Made by a program: the position numbers and the translations under genes. From M3007 sp964621185 (GTDB taxonomy: Bacteria; Bacteroidota; Bacteroidia; Chitinophagales; Saprospiraceae): a stretch of DNA of 64,000 nucleotides. Positions within the stretch are counted from its first letter, which is position 1. Each line of letters opens with the position of its first letter. The DNA lies in contig CAZULM010000009.1 of NCBI GenBank assembly GCA_964621185.1, positions 62,001-126,000 on the forward strand, written 5' to 3'. Under the pieces are notes generated by a model. It searched no databases, was not told the DNA's origin, and worked only from the letters and a program-made list of their open reading frames with translations. Shown piece by piece: positions 36,660 through 44,737 of the stretch.

Positions 36660-37139
36660 TTACTTAAGTTGCAGTGCCTGCCCCGATTCGCCCCAATAGT
36701 TCAAGCCCTTCTGCAAGTGGTAAATGCGGAAAAAGCCCTGGCGTTTCATTTCTTCGGCAACTTCCATGCTCTTTTCGCCTGTTTGGCAATACACCGCGTA
36801 TTCCTGGTTGCGGCCCATGGCCAACAGGCGCTTCATAAAGTCTTTTTCGTAGGCGTCCATCGAAACGGAGCGCCATACATGGCCTTTTTTGTAATCGGCT
36901 TCCGGCCTCAAATCAAGGATCGGCATGTTGGGCTTCACTTTCAGCACGGCGGCGAAGTCTTTGGCGTTGATGGAAACCAGGACGGTATCGGTAAAAGTAT
37001 AGGCGTAGCCCGAATCGCCAGAAGAGTCTCTTGTGACGGCATCTTGTGGCCCGTAGTCCATCCAACTGTTGTCGTTGTTGGCGGGCTTGTTTTTGCAGGA
37101 AAAAATGGCAAGCAGCAATAAAAGTGTGAGGAAACGCAT
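36660..37139 (-). CDS. Rhodanese-domain lipoprotein
   Basis: A 159-residue protein from ATG at 37139. The lipobox FSC places a lipidated cysteine at residue 15. Residues about 50-155 form a rhodanese domain: ILDLRPEADYKKGH and the active loop CQTGEKS with Cys118. Rhodaneses move sulfur as a persulfide on that cysteine; a periplasmic or outer-membrane lipoprotein version may handle sulfur or redox chemistry there. The frame continues upstream to 37166 but without signal features. A TACCTTTG box lies at 37155-37162, very close to the start. Confidence 0.88.
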   Translation of the reverse strand: MRFLTLLLLLAIFSCKNKPANNDNSWMDYGPQDAVTRDSSGDSGYAYTFTDTVLVSINAKDFAAVLKVKPNMPILDLRPEADYKKGHVWRSVSMDAYEKDFMKRLLAMGRNQEYAVYCQTGEKSMEVAEEMKRQGFFRIYHLQKGLNYWGESGQALQLK

Positions 37140-37302
37140 AATGTAATTTTTCCGCAAAGGTATCAACCTTGCGCCGCATATACCTCACGCCGCATGGTTT
37201 TGTGCATGCCGATCTTTGTAATCGATTGAACATCAGTTGAATCAATCATACTCAATCACAAAAATCAGGCGAATCATAGCATATGTGTGTCAAGCCAGGG
37301 TT

Positions 37303-38826
37303 TCAATCCTTCTTTTTGTAAATTTTGTACTGGAGCGACTCGATGGCCATGTCCCAAAGTGCCTCGTAAGGTACGATCTCGATCTCGTGGGCCTGGCTTG
37401 CTGTGCCGCTTTCCTGGGCTTGCAACTGCTTGAGGTATTTCTCCGCCTTGCGGCCAGTGGCTTCCCGGTGGAAATTGGCGATCGGTATCTGCAGTAGCAT
37501 TTTGATAAAGCAGTTGCTCCTGAACGTGTCGCTGTCTTTCAGGTGCCGGCTGCAATATTTTTCGATCGCTTCGATCCGGTCAACCGATTTTTTGTAGTCT
37601 CGGTCGGCAATGGCATACAGGATCTGGATGATAAGGATGCTGATGTTCATGCCCCGCTTGTCTTTGGCGAAAAGGTTGATATCGTTGATGAACTTGGCCA
37701 TCTTGAACTTTTTCGACTGCTCGCTCAACACGCTCTCTGGAATTTTCTCCACGCGGATGAGGTAGAAGATATAAGCTTGGAAAATGTTCCACATTTCCAC
37801 GATCTGGGTCTTGTTGCTTTTGAAATGCGGATAGTTGGTCACCTTTTCCCACAAATGATAGGCTTCTTCATAATGGGCCGTCTTCATGGCCAGCGAGAAA
37901 AACAGCTCCTGGAGCTTGAACCAGTTGAAGGAGCCTTCTTCAAAGTAGTATTCGCAGCGGTCAATCACTTGTTGGCCCTTCTCGAACTCGCCTAATTGGA
38001 GGTAGCAGACCACCAGGTTGTAGTAGAACACTTGCAATGGAAGCCCGCTGTCGTATTCTTTTTGGTCGAAAAACGCGATGGCATCCTCGCAGAGGCGGGC
38101 TGTGTTCACATAGTCGTTCACGCTGTTGTAAATGAGCAAATGCACCATGCGGCCAAACAGGTGGAGCTTGAACGAGGGGCATTTGGCCATAAACCCCTCC
38201 AGTTCCTTGTAGTAGGCCTGGGCCTGGGCCATCACCTCGGTCTTGGTGCTCTTGCTGTTGGTATATTGCGCCATCAGCTCCGAGTAATAGAATTCTGCCT
38301 TGCTCTCCATCAGCCATATCTGCTCATATTCCTGGTATTGTACTTTGATGGCCTCATATTTGGCGATGTCTCCGTCAACGGTGCTGTACTGCAGCCGTAG
38401 CACGCGCAAGATATCAAGGGTCAGCTCCGTAAATTCAAAGGACTGGGCATGGCGCAGCAGACGCTCCAACTGGTCTATGCCGATGATCTTGGCATTCCTG
38501 ATCATCAGGGTCATGGCTGCCGACCATTGTTTGTAACACGAAAAGAAAGCTTTTTGCCGCGTGGAATAGTTGGCGTCCTTGAAGTCAAGCAAAAACAAGG
38601 CATTGAGCAGGCGCTCTTTGAGCTTGTTTTTCAGGCTGGTGAGGTTTACGCCCTCGCTTGCCTTGAAAAGCGCTTTGGCGTCTTCGTCGTTTTCGATTTT
38701 CTTGTCCAGCAAGGCATTGAACAATACTTCCATCTTTGAGCCGGGCTCGATGATGGATTTCATTACTTCGTTGCTCTTTAGTTTAGTTTTGTTGATTAAA
38801 CCAACGAGCTCGATGAGATCACGCAT
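37303..38826 (-). CDS. Large helical-repeat ORFan protein
   Basis: A 507-residue soluble protein that is almost entirely predicted helix, with TPR-like pairing (for example YYNLVVCYLQLGEFEKGQQV and LFFSLAMKTAHYEEAYHLW). No catalytic motif, signal peptide or membrane segment is seen, so a scaffold or interaction role is most likely. I do not recognise the family. A ten-base direct repeat (ATGTCCAAAA) at 38899-38908 and 38921-38930, spaced two helical turns apart, lies about 75-100 bases upstream and could bind a regulator. It resembles the ORFan at 3491-5137 only in general character. Confidence 0.75.
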   Translation of the reverse strand: MRDLIELVGLINKTKLKSNEVMKSIIEPGSKMEVLFNALLDKKIENDEDAKALFKASEGVNLTSLKNKLKERLLNALFLLDFKDANYSTRQKAFFSCYKQWSAAMTLMIRNAKIIGIDQLERLLRHAQSFEFTELTLDILRVLRLQYSTVDGDIAKYEAIKVQYQEYEQIWLMESKAEFYYSELMAQYTNSKSTKTEVMAQAQAYYKELEGFMAKCPSFKLHLFGRMVHLLIYNSVNDYVNTARLCEDAIAFFDQKEYDSGLPLQVFYYNLVVCYLQLGEFEKGQQVIDRCEYYFEEGSFNWFKLQELFFSLAMKTAHYEEAYHLWEKVTNYPHFKSNKTQIVEMWNIFQAYIFYLIRVEKIPESVLSEQSKKFKMAKFINDINLFAKDKRGMNISILIIQILYAIADRDYKKSVDRIEAIEKYCSRHLKDSDTFRSNCFIKMLLQIPIANFHREATGRKAEKYLKQLQAQESGTASQAHEIEIVPYEALWDMAIESLQYKIYKKKD

Positions 38827-38898
38827 GGTGTCAATTGTTTTAGGATTTGACGGTCAAGTCCCAACTGCTCGCAATAGCAGAACCATTGGAGCACTGGT

Positions 38899-38930
38899 AA
38901 TGTCCAAAACAATCGGATAGGATGTCCAAA
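38899..38930. promoter_or_regulatory. Direct repeat ATGTCCAAAA, 22-base spacing
   Basis: Two identical ten-base copies at 38899-38908 and 38921-38930. A partial match (TGTCCAAA) lies near 39160. The spacing equals two DNA turns, typical of sites for a dimeric regulator. They lie upstream of the minus-strand gene starting at 38826. Confidence 0.4.
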
Positions 38931-39388
38931 AAATTAGGGAAAAGAAACAATGACGGATGAAGCGTGTAGGTGCAACGCGTCGAATTTAGAACTTTTCACC
39001 AAGGCGGATTAAGAGTTGTCCATGCTTCAAGGAAAACAAGCGGATTAAATTACGCCCAAAGGTAAAAAAACTATAATAAGTAATGCATAAAGCTTTACCA
39101 CTTTACTGGTAATTATTTACCAAGGCAAAAAACATACCTAAAGTGGGAAAATGCCCCTTGACTGTCCAAATATGCTTAAATGTGACAATTGAGCTTTCTT
39201 AAACTTTTCGTATTGAGGGGCTCCTGAGGGGAAAACAGTACATTTAGGGGGGGCGAGGACGTATGCTGGTGGAAAAACCTTGGGCAGCCCTGTTTATCCA
39301 ACGCAGCCCCGGAGAGGGGGGGGGCGATTTCAATATCGATTGAGCAACCATCCTTCGCCAAGGCTCCGGCGGGTAAAGCTGCAACGGG

Positions 39389-39513
39389 TAAAAAAAACGC
39401 GGCGCACTTTTGCGCCGCGTTCGGATTTCCCGTATATAATCTCATGAAAAGTTTCAAAATAAGGATCAATGATCAACCGCTTTCTGCCCTGTCGCTACCG
39501 TTTCTTTTCATTG
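39389..39513 (-). ncRNA. Candidate small RNA of about 125 nt
   Basis: On the minus strand a promoter-like pair (TTTG, 19 bases, CACTTTTG; 39550-39520) is followed about 100 bases later by a perfect 11-bp GC-rich terminator hairpin with a run of T. The interval has no protein frame longer than 12 codons that ends before the terminator. The promoter's CACTTTTGTATCATC is close to the CACCTTTGTATCAAC of the repeated units near 3 kb. It could instead be a leader or 3' UTR fragment. Confidence 0.45.
39390..39421 (-). terminator. Strong minus-strand terminator
   Basis: Stem AACGCGGCGCA (39396-39406) with TGCGCCGCGTT (39411-39421), loop of four bases. On the minus strand the hairpin is followed by a run of eight T. 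It is more than 300 bases past the stop of the nearest minus-strand gene (39737), so it may serve the small-RNA candidate. Confidence 0.8.
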
Positions 39514-39519
39514 ATGATA

Positions 39520-39550
39520 CAAAAGTGCAACATGTTTTACCACTCGCAAA
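39520..39550 (-). promoter_or_regulatory. Promoter-like element for the small-RNA candidate
   Basis: TTTG (39550-39547), 19 bases, CACTTTTG (39527-39520) on the minus strand. It is similar to copies A and B near 3 kb, including the following TATCATC. Confidence 0.4.
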
Positions 39551-39736
39551 GGACATGTTTTTACATTTGTTGAACGGTTTTTTTAGGCTATTTTGTTCTT
39601 ATAAAAGAAAAAATAAACATAAATAATTGATTTTTAATTATTTGTATTTAATTTTTGAATTGTCGGATAAATAAAAAAACGTTTATTTGTTGACACTTTT
39701 AATTGAAAAAAAAGTAAAACTTTTTTTAATTTTTTT

Positions 39737-41845
39737 TCAATCAGCCTTTTTTGCCTTGAAAACGCCCTCTGGTTGGATGAAATTGGCGTATTCGGCCTGG
39801 CCTTTTTCATTCAACTGGAACGCTACACTGAACCCGGAAAGCCCCTTGATTTTGTACTCCGTGCCGAGAAATGGCAACAGGGTGTACTCTGGCTGTCCGG
39901 CGATCTTGACATACAGCGTAGTATTCCTGGCCTCAAAGACGCAATGATTTCCCCCCGGTCCCTCCAAGGTGTATTTCCCGGCTATTTTTTTGAGGAATCC
40001 CGGGTCGGAAAGCATAGCGGGTGCAACTTTTGAGAACACTTCATCTTCCAAGTTTGGGTCAAGGTTGACGCTCAACTGGTGGACAGCGCCATTGGGGTCG
40101 GTGTGGAAGTTGATCATCAGGGTAATACCGTGAATGGTGTCGGCTGCCTTGTACACATCGTAATGCCAATGTTCCATGGCAAGGTTGAAACTGTTGAACT
40201 TAAGGCTCAGCTGATCGCCAGCCTCCAGGATTTCAATTCGACCGTATCCGGGATGTTGATATTCGCCAATATAGTCGGCTTGCTTGTGGCTTGGCTGGGT
40301 GCCGGCAACACGGCGTGGCTCCGGTTTTTTTTCTTCCTCCTCTTTTTCTTCGTTTTTGCCCTCGTCCCCATAAACCCTGGCATACCAATCGCTTCTTTCC
40401 AGGCCCAAGACCATATCTGTGGCGTAGCGCGCCAGCACCCCAGTCACACCTGCCCCATCCTGGTTGCTCAGGATAACCAGGCCAAAATCTTTTACCGGCA
40501 CCAGGTAAACCAGTGCCGAGAACCCGTCGATATTCCCGCCGTGCTCCACTACTTTCAGGCCGCGATGGCGGTATGTCATCCAGCCGAGGGCGTAGGCGGG
40601 GTCGTACAGCTCCGGGTTTTTGGCAGATTTGGAGTCGTCCATCAACATCTGTGGGCGGTGCAGGTGGGCTATCTCAGCAGCGCTGATCACTTGTTTTTCG
40701 CCAGCTTTGCCGCCGTTCAAGTTCAATTTCACCCAATGGAGCATTTCTGTCGAACTGGAATTTATGCTGCCTGCCGGCCCGACAGCATCGATGTTGCGGT
40801 AATCGAGTCGTGTGTTCTTTTTGTCTTTGGTCGCATAGCCAAGCGCGAAATCTTTTGATTTTTGCAGCTCTGTCACCGAAAAATTGCTGTTGGTCATGCC
40901 TATCGGGAGGAAAATGTTTTCCTTGGTAAACGCTTCCCAGGTTTTGCCCGACAGTTTTTCGATCAGGCAGCCTGCGGTCAGGAACATCAGGTTGTTGTAT
41001 TGCCAGGTGGTGCGCAGGCTTTTGTTGGGCTTGAGGTAGCGCAGGCGCTCGAAAATCTGCTGCCGGGTGAAGGCCGCCCCGTACCACATCAAATCGTGCC
41101 GGGGCAAGCCCGAGCGGTGGCAGACCAGGTCAACGGCGTTCATTTCTCTGGTGCTGAAATCGTCGTACAGCTTGAAGTCGGGCATGTACTGCACGATGGG
41201 CTTTTCCCAGTCGAGCAGCCCGCGGTCGGCCAGGATGGATAGGCCGGCTGTGGTAAAAGCCTTGCTGCTGGAGCCGATGGCGAAGAGGGTGTTGGGCGTG
41301 ACGGGCAGTTTTTTGTCGAGGTCGCGGAGGCCGAAGCCTTCATTGAGTAGGACCTTGCCCTCTAACACCATGCCGATGGCCATGCCAGGCGTGTTGCGCA
41401 GGGTGCGCAGGGAATCGGCCAAGTGGCGGAAAGCGGCAACCGCCTCGGCAAGCCTTTTTTCTTTGGCGGCTTTTTCAGCTGCGCTGGCCCGCTCCAGGTT
41501 CATGGGGAAGCTTTGGCCCGCCTGGCTGAATTTGCCCTCCAGGCGCTCCGCTTTTTCGTCGAAATTGCCGGAAAAAGAAGCGTTTGCCGGCACTTCAGGC
41601 AGCCTGAAACTCACCTTTTTGCCTTCTATGAGCAGGTCGGCCAGCACCATGTCCCTGATTTGCTGCACCGGGATGTTGAGGAAGCCTTTCCACTGCCCGG
41701 CTTCTTGCTGAAAATGGATGGAAAGCTCCAGTTTCATGCCTGGTATTTCGATGGCGCCCTGCCAGTTGCCGGTATAATCGGTTTGGGAAAATGGGGATTG
41801 CACCAACAGGAAAAGTGCGGCGCCCAGGAGGAAAAGTCTTTTCAT
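39737..41845 (-). CDS. Secreted beta-lactamase-fold serine hydrolase
   Basis: A 702-residue protein. ATG at 41845 gives a signal peptide (MKRLFLLGAALFLLVQSPFS, cleaved near SQ). Residues 22-118 form a small beta domain (YTGNWQGAIEIPG), and the serine hydrolase domain spans about 140-490. Active-site motifs are SSSK (192-195), YNN (in WQYNNLMF) and HGG (in VVEHGGNID), all three expected for class C beta-lactamase/penicillin-binding-like hydrolases. A charged linker of Glu/Lys follows near 505-525. The C-terminal lipocalin-like region (YIGEYQHPGYGRIEIL) is typical of this multi-domain esterase/peptidase type. The substrate is unknown. The gene lies downstream of rfbA on the same strand. Confidence 0.9.
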   Translation of the reverse strand: MKRLFLLGAALFLLVQSPFSQTDYTGNWQGAIEIPGMKLELSIHFQQEAGQWKGFLNIPVQQIRDMVLADLLIEGKKVSFRLPEVPANASFSGNFDEKAERLEGKFSQAGQSFPMNLERASAAEKAAKEKRLAEAVAAFRHLADSLRTLRNTPGMAIGMVLEGKVLLNEGFGLRDLDKKLPVTPNTLFAIGSSSKAFTTAGLSILADRGLLDWEKPIVQYMPDFKLYDDFSTREMNAVDLVCHRSGLPRHDLMWYGAAFTRQQIFERLRYLKPNKSLRTTWQYNNLMFLTAGCLIEKLSGKTWEAFTKENIFLPIGMTNSNFSVTELQKSKDFALGYATKDKKNTRLDYRNIDAVGPAGSINSSSTEMLHWVKLNLNGGKAGEKQVISAAEIAHLHRPQMLMDDSKSAKNPELYDPAYALGWMTYRHRGLKVVEHGGNIDGFSALVYLVPVKDFGLVILSNQDGAGVTGVLARYATDMVLGLERSDWYARVYGDEGKNEEKEEEEKKPEPRRVAGTQPSHKQADYIGEYQHPGYGRIEILEAGDQLSLKFNSFNLAMEHWHYDVYKAADTIHGITLMINFHTDPNGAVHQLSVNLDPNLEDEVFSKVAPAMLSDPGFLKKIAGKYTLEGPGGNHCVFEARNTTLYVKIAGQPEYTLLPFLGTEYKIKGLSGFSVAFQLNEKGQAEYANFIQPEGVFKAKKAD

Positions 41846-41953
41846 GGCTTGAAAGTTTGTACAGCCCAAACTTCTGAAAAAACGATTGAAGGCGGGCTGC
41901 AATTCGCCGTTTATAGCAAAAAACAGGACGAATGGCGCCGAATCTGCTATTAT

Positions 41954-42832
41954 TTACGGCGCTGCTCTGTTCATCTTCAGCACGTTCAGCAGGTATTCAC
42001 CGTAGCCGCTCTTGATGTACTTGTTCCCAAGCGCCTCGAATTGGGCATCATCGATAAAGGCCATTTCCCAGGCAATTTCTTCGATACAGCCGATTTTCAG
42101 GCCCTGGCGCTCTTCGATGGCCTGCACAAATTGCCCGGCCTGCATCAAGGATTCGTGGGTGCCCGTGTCGAGCCAGGCATAGCCGCGGCCCATGGCGCGC
42201 ACCTCAAGCTGACCTTTCTCCAGGTAATATTTGTTGACATCGGTGATCTCGTACTCGCCGCGCGGGCTGGGCTTCAAATTTTTAGCCACTTCCACTACCG
42301 AATTGTCGTAGAAGTATAGCCCCGGCACGGCGTAATGGCTGCGGGGCTTTGGGGGCTTCTCTTCAATGCTCAAGGCTTTGAAATTATTGTCGAACTCGAC
42401 TACCCCGTACCGCTCCGGGTCGGCCACCTGATAGGCGAAAATGATGCCGCCGTATGGGTTGGCGCAGGAGCGCAGCATATCGCCCAGCCCGGCGCCGTAA
42501 AAGATGTTGTCGCCCAAGATCAGCGCACTGGCCTCCTTGCCGATAAAAGGCGCGCCTAGCACAAATGCTTGCGCCAGGCCATTGGGCTCGTATTGCGGCA
42601 CATAATCGAAGCGCATGCCCAATTCCGAGCCGTCGCCCAAGAGTTGCTGGAACTTAGGCAGGTCTTGTGGTGTAGAGATGATAAGCACCTCGCGTATGCC
42701 CACGAGCATGAGCGTGCTGAGCGGGTAGTATATCATGGGCTTGTCGTACACCGGCATGAGCTGCTTGCTCACGGCGAGGGTCAAGGGGTAGAGCCGGGTG
42801 CCCAGGCCGCCCGCGAGGATGATTCCTTTCAT
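41954..42832 (-). CDS. rfbA: Glucose-1-phosphate thymidylyltransferase
   Basis: RfbA joins dTTP and glucose-1-phosphate to give dTDP-glucose, the first step toward dTDP-rhamnose for surface polysaccharide. The 292-residue protein has the nucleotide-binding GGLGTRLYP (8-16) and SKQLMPVYDKP (22-32), plus EEKPPKP and YAWLDTGTHESL later, all typical. Length is standard. The other rfb genes are not in the window. The start lies about 46 bases from the broken hepT remnant, so the toxin-antitoxin pair appears to have been inserted or eroded just upstream. Confidence 0.95.
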   Translation of the reverse strand: MKGIILAGGLGTRLYPLTLAVSKQLMPVYDKPMIYYPLSTLMLVGIREVLIISTPQDLPKFQQLLGDGSELGMRFDYVPQYEPNGLAQAFVLGAPFIGKEASALILGDNIFYGAGLGDMLRSCANPYGGIIFAYQVADPERYGVVEFDNNFKALSIEEKPPKPRSHYAVPGLYFYDNSVVEVAKNLKPSPRGEYEITDVNKYYLEKGQLEVRAMGRGYAWLDTGTHESLMQAGQFVQAIEERQGLKIGCIEEIAWEMAFIDDAQFEALGNKYIKSGYGEYLLNVLKMNRAAP

Positions 42833-42878
42833 AATTTGTTAAATGAGAATTTGGGGATTCAGAAAATCCTTGCCGTAG

Positions 42879-42962
42879 CTAACGCGCCAATATCAGTTCT
42901 TCCACTTCAATGATTGCGGATTGAATGTCGAGCAACCACTTATAAACCTTGTCTTCTTGCAT
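42879..42962 (-). pseudogene. hepT: Truncated HepT-like toxin remnant
   Basis: Only 27 codons remain (MQEDKVYKWLLDIQSAII, then EVEELILAR and a stop). The ATG overlaps the mntA stop region by 23 bases, the usual arrangement of MntA-HepT pairs. The sequence resembles the start of HEPN-domain HepT toxins, which normally run 100-140 residues and carry an Rx4-6H RNase motif; that motif is absent here. A +2 frame continues briefly with VSYGKDFLNPQ before it also stops, suggesting a frameshift followed by deletion. Identification is by position and N-terminal resemblance. Confidence 0.6.
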
Positions 42963-43263
42963 AAATGGGCTGTTTCGTCTTCTCGACAATTGTTTTAAAG
43001 TACGGGTTTTTCAAAGCTTGTACCTCAATAAGGTCAACTTTCCTTTGAAAGAGATTGGCCAAAGCATCTCTAAAATCAAAAAAATTGTCTGCGTATTCTT
43101 CTGGCAATACATCACCAAACTTTACCACAAAGTCCAAGTCACTATCGGGGCCAAAGCGCTCGGTTAATGCAGAACCAAACAGTCCAAGCTCAAGAACTTG
43201 GTATTCTGCACAAAGTGCTTCTAGCGCGGCTGATTTATCAAAAAAAAATTGGTTTGCTGCCAT
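42940..43263 (-). CDS. mntA: MntA-type nucleotidyltransferase antitoxin
   Basis: A 107-residue minimal nucleotidyltransferase. The motif LGLFGSALTERFGPDSDLDFVV contains GS (30-31) and the catalytic DxD (Asp42, Asp44). In known systems MntA adds AMP to the HEPN toxin HepT and so neutralises it. ATG at 43263 (MAANQFFFD) is preferred; the frame is open to 43299. A TACTTTTG box lies at 43281-43288, just upstream. The catalytic residues are intact, while the partner toxin is broken, so this may be an orphan antitoxin that could still counter other HepT toxins. Confidence 0.85.
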   Translation of the reverse strand: MAANQFFFDKSAALEALCAEYQVLELGLFGSALTERFGPDSDLDFVVKFGDVLPEEYADNFFDFRDALANLFQRKVDLIEVQALKNPYFKTIVEKTKQPIYARRQGL

Positions 43264-43302
43264 GAGTTGAATACCTGTCACAAAAGTAAGGATTTTCAAT
43301 GT

Positions 43303-44673
43303 TTATACGCGAACCGCTTCCACCTTCTTCGTTTTCCGGCTTTTCTCCGCCATAAAGCCCATCACATGGCTCTCGATGGAGGCATCGATGGTGGAAGTGA
43401 GCAGCTCGGGCTTGTGCTGCGTCACTGCCTGCAGCCAGTCGCGCACCAGTCGCCAATCGCCGCCCCCGTGCCCGTCGCCGCTGGAGTTGTCGTACACCAC
43501 GCTTTTTTTCGTGCGGAAATCGGTGACGGTAAATGTTTCCATATCGCCCACGATGTCGCCCATGCTGCCCATCACGCGGGTGCGGCGGCCTTCATAAGAC
43601 GTAAACGCCTCCATGGAGAAGCTGGCGGTGATGCCGCCCTCGAACTGCATGGAAGACACATAATGGTCTTCCTGGTTGTTGTCGCTGTGATAAACGCAGC
43701 GGCCGTAGTTGGTGCTGCGCAGCTTTTCGAGGATAAAATCGCCGTGCTGGGATTTGTCTTCCGGCAGGTCGAACACATAGAGCCGGCCCCGTTCCCGGTA
43801 GTAGATCTTCATGGCAGAATAGGGGCAGGTGCTTTCTACGGCGCAGCCGTCCATACAGCGGGGGGTGCTGCCGGGGGGCGCGTTTTCTTTGCGGAACCAC
43901 TTGAGGCTGCCCATCGCCACGATGTCGGTGCAGGGCTTGCCGACGAGCCAGCGCAGTATGTCGAGGTCGTGGCAGCTTTTGGCCAAGATGATGGGCGTGG
44001 TGGCGTTGCGGTCGTGCCAGTTGCCCCGCACGTAGCTGTGGCTCATGTGGATATGCTCGATCGGCTCGATGTGCTGCAGGCTGATGATCTCGCCGATGGC
44101 GCCGCTGTGCATGATTTCCCGCAGTTTCACGAAATAAGGGGCGTAGCGCAGCACGTGGCATACGGCGACGATGCGGCCTGTTTTTTTGGCAAGTGCAAGG
44201 ATGTCGCGGCATTCTTTTTCAGAAGGCGAGATGGGCTTTTCCAGCAACACGTCGTAGCCGGCCTTCAGCGCGGCCATGCAGGGGCCGTAGTGCAGGTTGT
44301 CGGGGGTGGTGATCAATACCGCGTCGGCAAATTTAGGTTTTTGGAACACGTGCTCCCAGGTTGTGAAGCGGTTGGCCTCCGGGATGTTGTGCTTTTTGGC
44401 ATAGCGCTCATTGCGCAGGGGGATGGGCTCGGCCACGCCGACCACGTCCATCTCATCGGGGTAGCTGAGCGCGAAATTGCCATATACGTTGCCGCGGTTG
44501 CCCGCCCCGAGGGTGACGACCGTGACGGCGCGGGCGGGTTTCACGTGCAGGGGGTTCGACGACAGCTCTGGTATGAACTGCCGCACATCATCGTAGTCGT
44601 TGAACCCCGAAAGCACGGCGGCTCCGGTGGCGGCTCCAAGGGTTTTGAGCAGTTGGCGGCGAGAAATAGGCAT
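43303..44673 (-). CDS. Gfo/Idh/MocA-family oxidoreductase, Tat-exported
   Basis: A 456-residue NAD(P)-dependent oxidoreductase. The N-terminus MPISRRQLLKTLGAATGAAV is a twin-arginine signal (SRRQLLK), so the folded protein is probably exported to the periplasm. The Rossmann fold follows with VTLGAGNRGNVYG (about 52-64), and the hallmark LLEKPIS (near 145-151). The catalytic-type segment KSCHDLDILRWL lies further on. A cysteine-containing stretch (CMDGCAVESTCPY) could bind metal. Members often act on sugars or glycosides. ATG at 44673 starts the Tat motif; a TTG-N20-TACCTTTG promoter lies at 44707-44737. Confidence 0.9.
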   Translation of the reverse strand: MPISRRQLLKTLGAATGAAVLSGFNDYDDVRQFIPELSSNPLHVKPARAVTVVTLGAGNRGNVYGNFALSYPDEMDVVGVAEPIPLRNERYAKKHNIPEANRFTTWEHVFQKPKFADAVLITTPDNLHYGPCMAALKAGYDVLLEKPISPSEKECRDILALAKKTGRIVAVCHVLRYAPYFVKLREIMHSGAIGEIISLQHIEPIEHIHMSHSYVRGNWHDRNATTPIILAKSCHDLDILRWLVGKPCTDIVAMGSLKWFRKENAPPGSTPRCMDGCAVESTCPYSAMKIYYRERGRLYVFDLPEDKSQHGDFILEKLRSTNYGRCVYHSDNNQEDHYVSSMQFEGGITASFSMEAFTSYEGRRTRVMGSMGDIVGDMETFTVTDFRTKKSVVYDNSSGDGHGGGDWRLVRDWLQAVTQHKPELLTSTIDASIESHVMGFMAEKSRKTKKVEAVRV

Positions 44674-44706
44674 GATAGAAATTATGCTTTGGCAGTGAAC
44701 GATGCT

Positions 44707-44737
44707 CAAAGGTAGGAAAGAATGATTTCAAACCCAA
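44707..44737 (-). promoter_or_regulatory. Promoter of the Gfo/Idh gene
   Basis: Minus strand TTG (44737-44735), 20 bases, TACCTTTG (44714-44707). It begins exactly next to the stop of the upstream acyl-CoA dehydrogenase gene (44738) and leaves a leader of about 28 bases. Confidence 0.5.

Larger units (their letters stand above)
38827..39736. other. Long intergenic region with small-RNA candidate
   Basis: About 910 bases with no convincing protein gene. It contains direct repeats upstream of the helical ORFan (38899-38930), a GGCGGGTAAA palindrome-family fragment (39362-39377), a strong minus-strand terminator (39390-39421), a promoter-like element (39520-39550), and a very AT-rich tract (about 39600-39736) next to the serine hydrolase gene's 3' end. 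Confidence 0.6.

Noticed and set aside
39176..39469. Minus-strand frame of 97 codons
   Set aside because: It reads straight through a strong terminator hairpin and a palindromic repeat, and its composition is not protein-like.
43249..44715. Long plus-strand frame of 488 codons
   Set aside because: It lies antisense to the Gfo/Idh/MocA oxidoreductase, whose motifs are clear. The frame is His/Ala/Val-rich, typical of an antisense shadow in GC-rich DNA.
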